A DNA stretch of 51,088 nt from Saksenaea vasiformis B4078 (lineage: Eukaryota; Mucoromycota; Mucoromycetes; Mucorales; Saksenaeaceae), in the NCBI GenBank assembly GCA_000697055.1, contig JNDT01001070.1:1-51088 (forward strand), read 5' to 3'. Made by a program: the position numbers and the translations under genes. Below the pieces are notes generated by a model. That model was given only the letters and a program-made list of their open reading frames with translations. It was not told the DNA's origin and did not search any database. This document shows, piece after piece, positions 22,217-34,422 of this stretch (the stretch's first letter is position 1; the number at the start of each line of letters is the position of its first letter).

Positions 22217-24537
22217 GAGAGAAGTGAAAAAAGGCCTACCAAAATAGGCAATAAATTTTGCAGTGTTCGGTGATTTAAATGTGGGACGGAGACGAACGTG
22301 GCCTTACGGAGAAACCTTGAAAGGTTTCGAACTCGTTTCATCGATGGAGTTGTTGGGAAACCTGTAAAGGCAAGGGACAAGAAAAGCGGTACATTATACC
22401 ATATTTAACGGGAATTATTTTAAATTTCTTCTGTAAAACCTTTGACGATCTAAAACGCTAAACGATAGCACATGCGTAACAGCGTTTTGGGCAGACTGCC
22501 CCCGAGTTGAAAGGCTCAGGTTGTTGTCATACACTACCAGGCCGCTAATCTGCTCCAAAATTCAACATTTGATGTCGTCAAGGCGAGATAGACAAGGCGA
22601 GATAGACATATCAAGTTTAATAGGACACTATTACGAGTTGCTGAGCCGTTGCAAAGTGACTCTCAATAAGCACGAAAGTCGATAATTAGGGTAAAGAATA
22701 ATATCTTGTAACTAGGTTTTTCTGGTGGACGGAACGCGGCAGGCCATTGATTATAGTCATCTTTCATATAAAGAAACACGTGCAATATATCCGTTGCTGC
22801 CATTTTGTCTCGATTCCAGAACATGCCCGTACACGATTTTTTTTTCTGACATGTCAGCACGTCATGTAATATCGAGCATTTATAGCCTTACACGTCGTTT
22901 TCTTTGTTTGCTTTCTGCAGGTCACGAGTTTCGCATGCTGGACGGATCCGGGACATCTACGAGGAAAACGTATGTCGGAGACTTTCGAACGCAAGTTCAG
23001 CGATACATTTTTTGGATAACTGCACAGTCTACCTTCCGTTATCGAGTCTGCTGCTGTAGCCTCTTTGGCTTTAGAGGATGATTGTGTTTCTCTGAACGTC
23101 CGAAAGTTGGATGAATGCTGCCTCATGCATCACGCATTTTCTTATTCCAAAAGACCTTTTTTAAATAAGCGAGTGTATTTTCTTTGGAAACATTTGTATC
23201 ATCGCATGGCGGCAATTATTTCAATCAACTGTATTCCTTAGTACACTGGGAATTTGCTCGGACATTGCATATTTATTCGTCATCTTTACGGATCAGAAAA
23301 CAACTTCGTATTTACAAAGTTCCTGGACATCCACCAAGGAACGGAGCACTTGAAATTAGAGAAAGTGCACTGTATAATTCTTTGTTGGACCTGTAGGAAT
23401 AATAGATCGATCCTGCATTGTTGCAACTTCGAAAATGTGATAGCGCGAACCTGTAATAAAGAACTTAGGCGCTGTTATTCTAATCATCTATTACATATGT
23501 TTTACGTCTACTTGTTTGCGATTTGCTTGATTACGTGGATAGGCTTGATAGCCGAGTATTTAGTATCTACTTTAGTCGTTCATTCCTCATCCCTGCCATT
23601 TGATGCCCATGCACTCGAGCGTGGAAAACGAGACCTCCACATGTCTGGCATCTGAAGTGTGAAAAAAAAGGTTCTTACCGTTATAAGTTCTTTAATTTTT
23701 ATTTGCCTCCCCACACAAGCGCCAGTTTGAGTTTTGACGCACTGAAAAGCATTTGGTGCGATACAAAGTCTGGCGAGGTTCTTTTATGGAAGTTGAGTTA
23801 GGCTGCGTGCAACTACGTTCACTTATCTTGTGAACAAGACGCTACAACACAGTCGAAACGATTCGGGGAAGAGGTCATGTTGGCTAAGGAATAGACATAG
23901 AACATGAGTAATCCTGTATGTATTTAAATTGACACCCTTACCGGGGGTGTCTTTATGAAAAGAACTGAAAATGACTCATGCATGCCTTCAAATACCAGCC
24001 ATTCTGGATGGAACCTCCTATTATCTCGAGACGTTTTTTGTCCATCCGATAGGACGTTGAGAAACGACGACTGAAGTATCTCAAAGCAAAACTCAGGCCA
24101 CCCAAGCTCGAACTATTCGTTGGATCAACGCAAGGTGGACAGCTTTTCAGCGCCATAACGCATCACTCCCCAGCGCAAAATCTATTCAACTTGAACGTAA
24201 CGTAACCTTTATTTGATCCAAAGGCTTATTCAAAACCCATTGTTTCGTTAATGGCTAAAAGCCCCAACACAGCCGAGACGGCTTGGGATAGCGATGGATT
24301 GATATCCTTATCGGGAATGTAATCAACGAGATCAGATGTCGCTTTAATACATATTGCAACATCCTCTTTTCTGAGGACCCTCATGAGCTAGAAGGACCTT
24401 ATCTGACAGGAGCAAATCATAAAAGAACACAGTACGTATATTACACCATTGCGTTGCTGTAAAAACAAGTGTCTCTTACTGCAAATTTCATGTGCAACAA
24501 ACATTGAATAAACTCAGGCTGATGCAGAGATATACAA
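22217..24537. other. 2.3-kb gene-poor region
   Basis: It includes the RalGAP-beta promoter side. A 14-bp unit CAAGGCGAGATAGA is repeated exactly twice in tandem at 22579-22606. Overlapping ORFs at 22725-23081 (+), 22854-23126 (-), 23254-23655 (+) and 23953-24156 (-) show no recognisable domain, so I make no gene call. Confidence 0.45.
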
Positions 24538-25133
24538 CTAACTAAGATAAATCTTTTGCACACCATTTTTAGGCCTCCTACACACTGCACACTCTGATAG
24601 CCTTTGAACGCATGCCTCACAATAAGCTAAGGAATGAAGTCAGATAATGGTAATATAAACGTAGGTAAATTACCGCAATGAAAACACGGAATGATTGCAA
24701 ATTCGATGACGTGGGTGAAACAGACATGGCACAGATTGCGTTCTTCTATCGTGCCTTGCATCCGTCGGTTCTCCAATGATAGCTGTTCCATCTCCTGCTC
24801 TGCGCTCCGGAGGGTTTCCTCTAAAGCTGTTTTTATCCTGCACTCTATTTCAGACTTCCTATCCAGTACCGCCTGAAGAGAACGCCTTGACTCCTCCAGG
24901 TTTTTTCTTCTGCGTGTTGATGATACTTCTGCTTCACTGAGGTCGTCCAATAAGCCTTGCTTGTCATCAAGTAACATTGAATATTGTTCTTTCAAGGATT
25001 CTTTCTCTGAATACAGTTGCTCTTGTCTTAACTCGGCCTGTTCTCTTTCTTGCAGAGTTTCTGCGATTTGATACTGCAGTTCTTTAATTTGCTCCCGAAA
25101 ATGTCGGAGCCTCCCATGTCCAACGGCCGACAT
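24538..25133 (-). CDS. Coiled-coil protein with C-terminal IAP-type RING finger (putative E3 ubiquitin ligase)
   Basis: Two exons, 24674-25133 and 24538-24626, give 182 aa from the Met of MSAVGHGRLRHF; an in-frame Met at 25190 is the alternative start. About 110 residues form a continuous Gln/Glu/Arg-rich coiled coil (REQIKELQYQIAETLQEREQ and onward). The splice completes a C-terminal C3HC4 RING: CHVCFTHVIEFAIIPCFHC joins AYCEACVQRLSECAVCRRP. The spacing C-x2-C-x10-C-x-H-x3-C-x2-C-x6-C-x2-C is that of IAP/MGRN-type RINGs, which bind ubiquitin-conjugating enzymes. The coiled coil probably dimerises or binds the target. Substrate and pathway are unknown. Without the intron the RING is broken, which strongly supports the splice. 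Confidence 0.82.
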
Positions 25134-25190
25134 ATTGTCGTTTTTGATGCGTGTGGGTAAATGCAGAGAAACATGCACACCGGAAGCCAC

Positions 25191-25884
25191 TGAGAAAATT
25201 CCATTTATCGCAAGCGGGTGTCACACAGCATCACAACTGTTTCACCATGTACACAAACATACACCACCTGACTCTCTGGCAGACGCGTTGTCAGAGGCTT
25301 ACGCCACTGCTGAACCCGACGACCATGTTCCGATGCTCATAAGGTACTTGTTGTGACAGACTGGTGCCACTACGCGTTGGACGGCTTAGTTGCTACAGCC
25401 AAACCTCGCGGAAGTTATCTTTAAGAATTACAACTTTCAACGTGGCTGTCAAAATTTTGGGTATCATTGTAAATGATCCCAGATGTAGTACTACCAGGAT
25501 AAAACGTTGTCGATACCACAAAGATCTTGGCAATCTATGCTACAGATGTAACAAAATTAATTGTATATTCGCTATGCTAATGAAGCTTGTTTTAAGGTTC
25601 GCATGCAGTCTGGGTCCTGGGAATAGGCACTCTTTCAACTTGTATAGAAAGTGAAATAAAGACGCAACAATATTGTACCAATCGCTGTGCTTTGATCCAC
25701 ATGTTCTGATTGATAAGTGGATCTATCTGATAGCAAAGATACCAGCAATGGTATGCACAGAGTATCATAACTCCATCTACCAAGATCTGTGCTTTCTTGC
25801 GTATTACACTTATCATGTGCCAACGCCAGGCTTTTTTTTCTCGACAAAAATTAACCATGTTATTATAGGTATGTGGTAAAGCTG
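25191..25884. other. Spacer, no supportable gene
   Basis: Short ORFs on both strands, such as 25364-25654 (+) and 25592-25858 (-), show no domain or splice support. It contains the 3' flank of the DUF4112 gene and the 5' flank of the RING gene. Confidence 0.4.
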
Positions 25885-26511
25885 TTACACATTAGCCTCT
25901 TTCAATAACTCCTCTCGTCGTCTTTTCAGCAAAAACTCCTCTAACAGAATGGCATTACGCGTGTTGCATTTGTAGAATATATCTAAGATATCGCCAATAA
26001 AAGGAACCAGTCCAATCTAGCAAGCAGATTAACACACAGCCAGAAAAGTCAGTTTTTTTTGCTCTTTACCGCGAAGTCTAAACCGATATTAAACATCATT
26101 TGTGACAAAACCGACTGTGGCAAACCGCCAGCCCCCATCGCCATTTCAATAAGTTGAAATGCCAGAATTAGTCCGATGAAGTCTCCAATCACAGGAATTA
26201 AACCTTTGTTTTCGAAAGATGAACATTTGTCTTTGAGGATGACCAAGATGTTTACCAATGATGCCGTCGAAACCGATCCGACAGCAACAGCAATTGAGGC
26301 CTTTGTCAAGAAAATGGGCCCTTGATTTAACCTTCTTCAGCACCTTCCGTTCTTTAGGAGTCAAAATGTCCTCTGGAGCAGATTGACGACCCCACCACTG
26401 CTTCTTCTCATGCGGTTTTGGCTGTTCAACCGTTCGTGCTGATGGAGGTGCCTCGCCTGGAACCTTCATAACATGCTTTAAAGCGTACTTTGCTACTGCC
26501 TCTTTGTTCAT
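25885..26511 (-). CDS. DUF4112 family membrane protein
   Basis: Three exons (26256-26511, 26070-26203, 25885-26016) join in frame to 173 aa. Splicing creates the family's repeated core. FDGIIG plus LIPVIGDFIGLI forms the first 'D-x-I-I-G-L-I-P-x-I-G-D' block. MMFNIGLDFA plus IGLVPFIGDILDIFYKCNTRNAILLEEFL forms the second, with the typical 'K-x-N-x-R-N' ending. The two hydrophobic blocks probably insert in a membrane. The N-terminal 75 residues are charged and Pro-rich (KPHEKKQWWGRQSAPED). The biochemical role of the family is unknown. Introns are 53 and 52 nt. Assignment to DUF4112 is from motif recognition. Confidence 0.88.
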
Positions 26512-27908
26512 GATGCAAAGAAAGAAGACATGAGGAAAGTGAACTCGACAATGATATTTACGGAAAATACAGCATTTTGGGTTAGTGCTTTCGAGATCGA
26601 TGCTGTGCAGCAGTAAATCATTTAGCCGTCACCTCGTTGGTCATAATTTCAACCTTTGTGCTATTCTTATCGCCTGCATAGTCAATAGAATCAACCTAGT
26701 ATTAACAAGACTGTGGGTTGTTATCGCCCGAAAGAGCACAAAGGCATATGAAACGTTTCACAAATAATCCTTTTTCTGCATGAAAGTAATGAAATTACAG
26801 CAAATTCGAAATGAGCTCTGCAATTTGAAGCATGTCTTTACAAGTTCAATCAATCCAAGTATTATACCATCTTTTCTTAGTGCGAATTGGACACTTGATG
26901 GATGCAATATCTATATAGATAGCGTAAAAGTAAGTCATGAAGCAATACAAAAAGCTCTAGCGATGTCCTTTTCTATGTCGCATGGATCATTGTAATAGAT
27001 ATCTTTGAGATGACCGTTGTTGGACACTGTGTGATGTTACCTTTAGCTTCATGAATGGAGCACGTACGCGATATGAAGAGTTGCTTATTTTGTGGAACCA
27101 AGTCCATTGACTTCTTTTTTTTTCTCACGAAGAGATCAAAGTGCAGTCAATGTCTGTGCTAGTAGTTTATCTTATGAGAACAGGTTTGTAGGTTTCTTTC
27201 TCCCATACGCACATGTGCGCAGCGAATGTCCTATCCCGATACGGTCCATTGGATTAGATTTTTATGCTACTACACCTAAATTTTGTGGTCCTGAGAAGCC
27301 GACTTTGCGATAAGAAAGGGAACCAAACGCGCGGCCATGAATATATAAGTTGGCAAGAGATCCATAGGCTACTTACGTAAATGCAACCGAGAAAATAGGC
27401 TTACCACATTTGACGGTAACGCTTTGCTGTTGGTAAAATTCATTGAAAGATAGAGAGAAGAGGAGTTTTGTCCATGGTACTCCATTTATAATTAGTTGTA
27501 CATCTGGGATGACATTATCTGAATTCCAGCGAAGGAAGCACTACCTGCTGCAGGAAAGCTCAGCAACAGAGTAAGGGGCTTTTTCCAACAGAAGACATGG
27601 TGTATGTTCATCGCAGAATTTCGCCCATAATAGGCAAGTGATCAGCTACGGTCTTTAGTGTAAGAGCTGTATGCGGACCTCGCTATCCTTGGTAATACTG
27701 GATGAAGCTCTTTACGAACCAGAGAATTGTTATCAATAACATCACGATGAAATCCTAGGACATATCGCGCACTCGTCCCAAGATCGCTTCCATGTTGACT
27801 TGAATGTCCATCTCGAAACTGAGTATGAATTTCGACCAGAGTCGTCCCACAGACCCTGAGAGACCCGAGCGTCTTTTAACACGCGTGCACCTCTTCTAAA
27901 GAATACAT
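26512..27908. other. Intergenic region of 1.4 kb, no supportable gene
   Basis: It contains short plus-strand ORFs at 26780-26995 and 27092-27313 with no recognised feature. I searched both sides of the transposase ORF that follows for terminal inverted repeats by eye and found none. Confidence 0.4.
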
Positions 27909-29042
27909 ATGGGTACGACGAACGATCGAGAGAAAAAAACGGCGACAAGTCACGACTGCGATGGACCTGCATCGGAGGAGAAGAAAGAAAACAAGACGGC
28001 AACGCGTCCAATTCAGAAATACAACCTGGATCAGATTGAGACGTTAATCAGTTGCCGAGAACAGGGGATGACCATTATACAATGCGCCGAAAAATCAGGA
28101 ATAAAAAAAAGCACAGCTGCAGTTTACTTGAAAAGATACAGACAGTTCGGGTGGGAAACTTTTATAGATCCTACCTTGTCCGATAAAGCGAAGGCACCAA
28201 TGCTGTTCGAGAAGCACACTGAATTCTTGGTTCAATATGTTGACAACAACCCGCGTGCCTCGCTAGATGATATCCAAGTAGATTTGTGCAAATCTTTTGA
28301 GGGCTTAAATGTATCCAGATGGGATTTAAGTAAACATATGAAAGAGAACTGTGCGATCGCATTAGAACCGCTCGAATGCAATCCTGGCGAATTGGATACC
28401 CGACACGTGAGCGAGAAACGAAGAGCGTGGATAGAGGAAAGGAAGGCCGATATTGCCTTTAACTACATGGGAAATTGTGTATTCATTGGGAGGAAAATTT
28501 TCTACATTATAACCAAGCGTGTCTACGCCAGATCAAAAAAAGCCAAATCAGAAAATCCCAAATCAAAACGCATCACTTCTTCCAGTAGACGGTCACCTTG
28601 TATTAGTATTCTAACAGCCATTTCCCGAGAAGGTATCATCGATTCATCAAGCAAAATCATGCCGCGAGGTCCTGAAGAACATGATCTCGTTGAATTTGTA
28701 CAACATATAATGACTAGTCTTGAAAAACAATGCCATCGCGGATACAACCTTGTACTTGATGGGGATTTAGTTCCACGTTCCGAAGACATCGATGATGCAA
28801 TTACCAAAAGAGGCTTCAAATGTGTGCTGCTTCCACCGCGTACATCATTCCTAGATCCCACACGAGAGTTTTTCGCCAAGCTGCAATCCTTGATAAGACG
28901 AAGCCCTCTGCAAGATATCGATCAATTAATACCTCGAATTGCGGAAGCTAATGTAGCTATCACGTTCTACGAATTGCGGAAGTGGATACGCCACTCGGCT
29001 ACATTACTATCACGATGCATCGCAGAAAAAGACGAACTATGA
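27909..29042 (+). CDS. Tc1/mariner-like transposase-derived protein lacking catalytic residues
   Basis: A single uninterrupted frame of 377 aa. Residues 35-85 form a homeodomain-like HTH (YNLDQIETLISCREQGMTII onward) as in IS630/Tc1/mariner transposases. The DDE core is recognisable: NCVFIGRKIFYIITKR (189-204) aligns with the usual 'CVFIDEAGFN', so the first catalytic Asp is Gly194 and the following Glu is Arg195. YNLVLDGDLVPRSEDI (279-294) keeps the second Asp at D284. LLPPRTSFLDPTREFF (307-322) aligns with 'LPPYSPELNPIEQFW', so the final acidic residue is Arg319, though E320 is adjacent. The protein should be unable to transpose, yet has no stop or frameshift. It may be a domesticated DNA-binding protein or a recently inactivated element. 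Confidence 0.85.
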   Translation: MGTTNDREKKTATSHDCDGPASEEKKENKTATRPIQKYNLDQIETLISCREQGMTIIQCAEKSGIKKSTAAVYLKRYRQFGWETFIDPTLSDKAKAPMLFEKHTEFLVQYVDNNPRASLDDIQVDLCKSFEGLNVSRWDLSKHMKENCAIALEPLECNPGELDTRHVSEKRRAWIEERKADIAFNYMGNCVFIGRKIFYIITKRVYARSKKAKSENPKSKRITSSSRRSPCISILTAISREGIIDSSSKIMPRGPEEHDLVEFVQHIMTSLEKQCHRGYNLVLDGDLVPRSEDIDDAITKRGFKCVLLPPRTSFLDPTREFFAKLQSLIRRSPLQDIDQLIPRIAEANVAITFYELRKWIRHSATLLSRCIAEKDEL

Positions 29043-29811
29043 GGCCGGGCGAACTTATGGAACCATCGCAATACCTTGCAATATATCTGTATTATTATTA
29101 CCCTACAAATTGTTCGGGATATCCTCTTTTAACTTTCCGGCTTATATTTCTCTGAAGTAAGGGTTCCATGTACTTAGGAAAACCCTGAAGTCATTGTAAA
29201 CGATGAAATAAAAATCGTCTAGTCAGTATTAATGTCTAGCGCATGCTCATCTTTTAAAGAACTTCGGGTTTCTCTGAACTACGCATTATCTGAGGCACAA
29301 TACTATTTCAGAGAGCAAACAAAAACTAGCTAGATAGCATGTAAAGGACTGCATTAGCAGAGATAAGGTTGTGAACGGACATCACGATCCAAGGACGCAA
29401 CCGTATCCAGCTACATGTGACTCCACACCCGATGATAGAATAGACTTCCTTGACATGAAACGATTCTCGATCTGCTGATTCAGTGGACCTTTTCCTTTTA
29501 AGCTTTTCAGTACCATGAGGAGCATTTATTTGAGAAATGAAGCTAGTAAGCGTCCTTGTCCAAATAATTATTATCTGGCAAAAGAAAATATCAAGCGAAA
29601 CCGCGTAAAATGCGTCTTCGTATAACCATGGTTAATGGCTGATTTATGCCATTCATCGAAATCGCTGTCTGCCATTTCCAAAATCGCCTGTACCGTTTCA
29701 AAAAGATCGGGCACAATGCACCGTTAATGCGCAAGTCACATTGCTGGAGGTCAAAGTTTCACATCGTTTCCTTCGCTTCCTCACTTCGACATTTCGAAAA
29801 GTTCATCTAAC
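29043..29811. other. Spacer upstream of VPS18, no supportable gene
   Basis: AT-rich sequence without open frames of note. The region just before 29812 is presumed to be the VPS18 promoter. Confidence 0.5.
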
Positions 29812-32800
29812 ATGTCGCTGTTCGATGATTTCGTTGAATCAACCAAGACGGCGCACAATCAACCAACAACTGTACATACCGAACCAAACATAGCCGAAAG
29901 CGGAAATAGTACAGGCTTTGAGGCTGTCGAAACTGTTCGAGTGAGTTCAAACTACTCTGCGCTTGAAATGTCTTAATGACTTCATTGCCTTAGCTTGAAC
30001 CTGGTTATGTATCAACTGGGTTTGGACGGGCGGAATGGCCAATATTCTCCCTCGACCACGTTCAGTTCCAATTGCCAGCAAATCTTGTGGACATGGCCGT
30101 CGCTAACAATATCCTTGTGGTTGCCCTGGACACATTCCATATCCTTCGAATTGATTTAGATAATCCTTTGGAGGTTGAAGGTAGATTTCTCCAAAAACTG
30201 CGAAATCTTGTTTTAAAATGTGCCTATAGACATTGAGATTATAAGAAAGCCGAACGATGGTAAGATCAGTAAGATTTTTCTTGATCCTAGTGGCCGGCAC
30301 TTGATTATTACGACGGATAATGGAGAGAATTACTATCATTATGGGAAATGGCGGAGGACAAAGCAACTTGCAAAATTTAAGGTACAGATAAGAAAGCAGG
30401 TGGCTCGTGCTGAGATATATTTGAGGGGGTTGTTATCGCATCAATTGCGTGGAACAAACAAGCTAGTGTCACCGATCCATCGACCAGGGAATTTTTAATT
30501 GGAACAAGGAATGGCCTTATTTATGAAACCTGCCTTGAACCTACGGATGAGCTTTTCCGTCGAGAGGAAAAATACTTTAAGCAAGTGTATTCAATCCATG
30601 AAAGTTCGATGCCGATCACTGGTCTACATTTCGAACAATTCCCCGTGAACAATCGAAAATATTTTGTATTAGCCACTACACCCACTAGAATATACCAGTT
30701 CATTGGTCTTGTGGGACCTATAAATGGAAATCGCTCGCCCGCTGGGTATGTAGATGAAGATCGAGGAGAAAGAACCTTGTTTGAAAGCCTATTCTCGAGA
30801 CATGATGTCAATCCAGGTATAATGTCGCTGTGCAAATTCAACCTTTTATTTGGTAACCAATGCCTGTGAAAAGGCTTTCAGGAACTTCCCGGTGAATTGT
30901 CCTATAGTCAAATACATTTTTTTACCCGTTTCTCGGACTTGCAACAGCAAAGCGTGGCAGAAACATTTGCATGGCTGACAGGTGCAATGAATATCTTGCC
31001 AACATTAGCAGCCTAACCTAGCGCACCCGTAGGCCCTGGAATTTATCACGGAAACCTTGTGTTTGGATCACAAAACCCCGGTGAAAATGTCATTGACAAT
31101 GCGCAGTTGCTACAGTATGGTCTGCTACATAGCAAGGCAAATGACACAGCCGCTAATTCCTTTTTCATCATGGCAAACAGATACCCTGCAGCTCCTTCAG
31201 ATGACAAATCTAAACAACCCGAAACAGAAATTCCCATTTGTATCGCTTTGACAGAATTTCATTTTGTACTGCTCTATCAAGATCGCGTGCGAGCTGTATG
31301 CCAACTGAACGACAAGATTGTGTACGAAGAAATGATTCCTCTAGTAAGCGTGTAACTTCGAGTCGCGGTGCATTACTCATTTTCCTTGAAACAGGGTCGC
31401 GATGAAGTTGTCCAAGGATTAACTGTAGATGACATCCAAAAAACATTTTGGATATACACAAGTGGCAACATATTTGAGCTTGTGATCAAAAACGAAGAGC
31501 GCGACGTATGGAAGTTATACCTCGAGAAAAAGCAGTATGGCACTGCTTTGAGATACTGCAAAGATCTTGCACAGAAGGACAAAGTGTTCACCGCCCAGGC
31601 AAAAGATTATTTCGAGCAAGGAAGATACCAAATGAGTGCAAAGTATTTTGCAGAAAGCACCGTGTCATTTGAAGAAGTTGCACTCAAGTTTGTGCAACAG
31701 AAAGAGCGTGATGCATTGCGGATTTATTTGACGAACAAGTTGGATCGTCTAGGGAAAAATGTAATGACGAATGAGGAAACCCGAGTTATTGCTGATCGTA
31801 TGAACAGGAGCGCACGCAAAGAACGATTATAGCTACTTGGCTGGTGGAAATTTACTTATCAAAGCTAAATACCCTCGAAGACCTTGCATCATCAGCCCAC
31901 TGTATTTTCGCAGGATCAGAGGCAGCGGTAAATGGGACAGCATCTGGCTCGGAAGAATATTACCATCAGCAACAGGAGGAGCTCAGGGATGAGTTTAAGA
32001 CCTTCCTGGAAACTTATAATATTCATTTACATAAACCTACCACCTACAAGCTGATTGCGAGTCATGGTCGTAGTCCAGAGATGCTGTATTATGCATCACT
32101 TATTGGCGACCACGATAGGGTGATAAATCATTGGATCACGGAAAAGGATTGGGAGAAGGCATTGGAAATATTGAGTAAACAGGTAAATCTAATTCATCAT
32201 TTCACCTTATACTAACATCTAGCAAGGGAAAACCGGATTCGTTTTACAAATTCTCGCCAGTACTCATGGAAAATGCCCCCTACGAAACAGTGAATGCTTG
32301 GATGCAGCTGCCGAGTCTAAACGCAAGATTGCTGATACCAGCTTTATTACGATATGATCATTCGACGGTAGCAGATAAAGTGTTCCAAGTACGTGTTTGG
32401 TCATCTGCTGCATGCGAATATATTGTACTAAATTGTTTTATAGAATCAAGCTATTCGCTACCTTTCCTATGTGGTGACATCTTTGGGCAACACAGATCCG
32501 GCAATACATAACTTTTTGCTGACTCTGTACGCTACGCAGCCGACAAACGAAGAGACAGCCTTGCTAACGTTCCTAAGAAATGAAGTAAGATGCGGTGCGC
32601 TCTCCAAGGCTGGTCATAACATGGGAGTAGGGTCGCGAAATGCATTACAATCTTGATTATGCTTTACGATTGTGTAGTCAAAACGACAGAGTGCAGAGTT
32701 GCGTGTATATATATAGCCAGATGGGACTTTATGAAGAAGCGGTGAATCTGGCACTCAAAGTATATATCTTTACGAGACAACCAGTAGTCATACTTACATT

Positions 32801-33798
32801 GCTATTTCTAGCACGACGATCAAGAACTGGCAGTTATTAATGCAGATAAGCCGGAGGATGACGATGTCTTGCGAAAAAAGCTTTGGCTGAGTATCGTGAA
32901 ATATGTTGTACAAGAGAAGAAGGATATCCATACGTAAGAAAACTTGCAGATGAGTTCTGATGTAGAACTCACTGAAATGGCAGAGCTATGGGATTCCTAC
33001 GGCAAAGTGATCTGTTAAAAATTGAAGATATCCTTCCATTTTTCCCCGACTTTGTCCTTATCAATGATTTCAAGGTGCGCAAAGCATTTCAGGAATTTAT
33101 CTAATCCCCCTTTTTCTCTAGAACGAGATTTGTAGCGCTCTAGAGGAGTACAATATTCATATCGAAGATCTGAAAATGGAAATGGATGAAGCAACAAAAA
33201 GCGCTGACAGTATCCGACTTGATATTCGCGAACTGAAAAGCAGGTAGGCTTTATTTTATATAGCGCCCATCTAATATTTCCTTTTCTTCATAGATTTGCC
33301 GTTGTCAATGCCGTTGAAAAATGTTACATTTGTAACTTCCCATTACTGACGCGTCAATTCTATGTGTTCCCGTGCCAGCATGCATTCCATGCTGATTGTC
33401 TTATAAACAAGGTGCGTAGAAAAATGTAGCTCTTTTTTTCCCTTCCAATTAACATCTAGTAGGCGACAAAATATCTGCATACGCGCCAAATTCGCCGGTT
33501 AGCTGATCTTCAAGAACAGCTTTCTCGCGAAATTCAAGCCCGAGATCGACCAAGTCCAACTACGAAGTTGGTAAACAGTAGCACACGGGGTGTGATCTTC
33601 CCTAGTGATGCGGCGGCGGCGGATGGTAGTTTGGACGATGCAAAGTTGATGGTGGCGCGTACCGAGCAGCTGAAGGATGAGCTGGACGATATTGTGGCGC
33701 ATGAATGTGCTCTTTGCGGAGAGTTTATGATCAAATCTATTGATCAACCTTTCATTGGGGACGATGAGGTTGATCTATTATCAAGCTGGACAATTTAA
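29812..33798 (+). CDS. VPS18: Vacuolar sorting protein 18 (HOPS/CORVET core subunit)
   Basis: A class C core subunit of the HOPS and CORVET tethers that drive endosome and vacuole fusion. The start MSLFDDFVESTK is at 29812. The N-terminal beta-propeller includes GYVSTGFGRAEWPIFSLDHV, DIEIIRKPNDGKISKIFLDP and REFLIGTRNGLIYETCLEP. The alpha-solenoid follows (YTSGNIFELVIKNEERDVWK; the spliced KNERTQRTIIATWLVEIYLS; HYNLDYALRLCSQNDRVQSC). Coiled-coil helices (EEYNIHIEDLKMEMDEATKS) precede a C-terminal RING: CYICNFPLLTRQFYVFPCQH, then AFHADCLINK and a late CALCGEF pair. At least ten short introns are needed, for example about 31759-31805, where GTAATG...ACAG restores conserved sequence. The frame stays open to the stop at 33796. 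Residue-level recognition is strong throughout; some intron borders are approximate. Confidence 0.93.
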
Positions 33799-34422
33799 GC
33801 CTTTAAAGCGACTGTAAAATATCACCTGTTGAAAAATGTTAATGATATCCCAAATGAATCTGAAGTTAATTAGGCATACATACAGTGGACCTCAACGATT
33901 CACCTTCGCTTTCTTTTTAGCTCTATCATGCCCCCTTCCCAGGGAATAACTATAAGACCATATATTAAGTTGATCTGGACATCTCATTAATTCCAACGTC
34001 CAAGATAACCATCCTGAGAATCAAAAACTATCGGGGACCACTGTAAATAGCATCCAAGGGTCGCTGCAGCGGTAGTATAAGTAGAGAGCCGGATGTAGAA
34101 TCATCCGAGATCCATCCCTCTCTGGACTAAATTGCAGTTCCGGAATGGATCTCCTTTCTCCCTCTACGGTCCCCGCAACGCAGTTACTGAAGGCCAACAT
34201 CAATCGTAAACTTCTAGGTTCTAGCATACAATTTTTAATTGCTCTCGAGTACAGTGATGAATATCCACTGCTTACATAATGGCGATACGCTTCTATCCAG
34301 TGGTTGGTTGATCTGGTAACGAGATTAGCAGACTTGCCCAGGTTACAAGCCACAGACGGGAGCATAAAGCAGCGGGCTATCATATACAGATGAACAGTGC
34401 ACCTCTTCTGCACGATTGCTTG
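33799..34422. other. Spacer between VPS18 and TMEM208, with a dubious opposite-strand ORF
   Basis: A 166-residue minus-strand ORF at 34021-34521 starts inside the TMEM208 5' exons. It has no recognisable domain, signal peptide or intron support. I treat it as unproven. Confidence 0.4.

Noticed and set aside
22854..23126. Minus-strand peptide with SEKHNHPLKPKR, resembling the end of a FAR1/FLYWCH finger
   Set aside because: The match is a few residues only, in a broken frame, with no accompanying Cys pair or transposase core.
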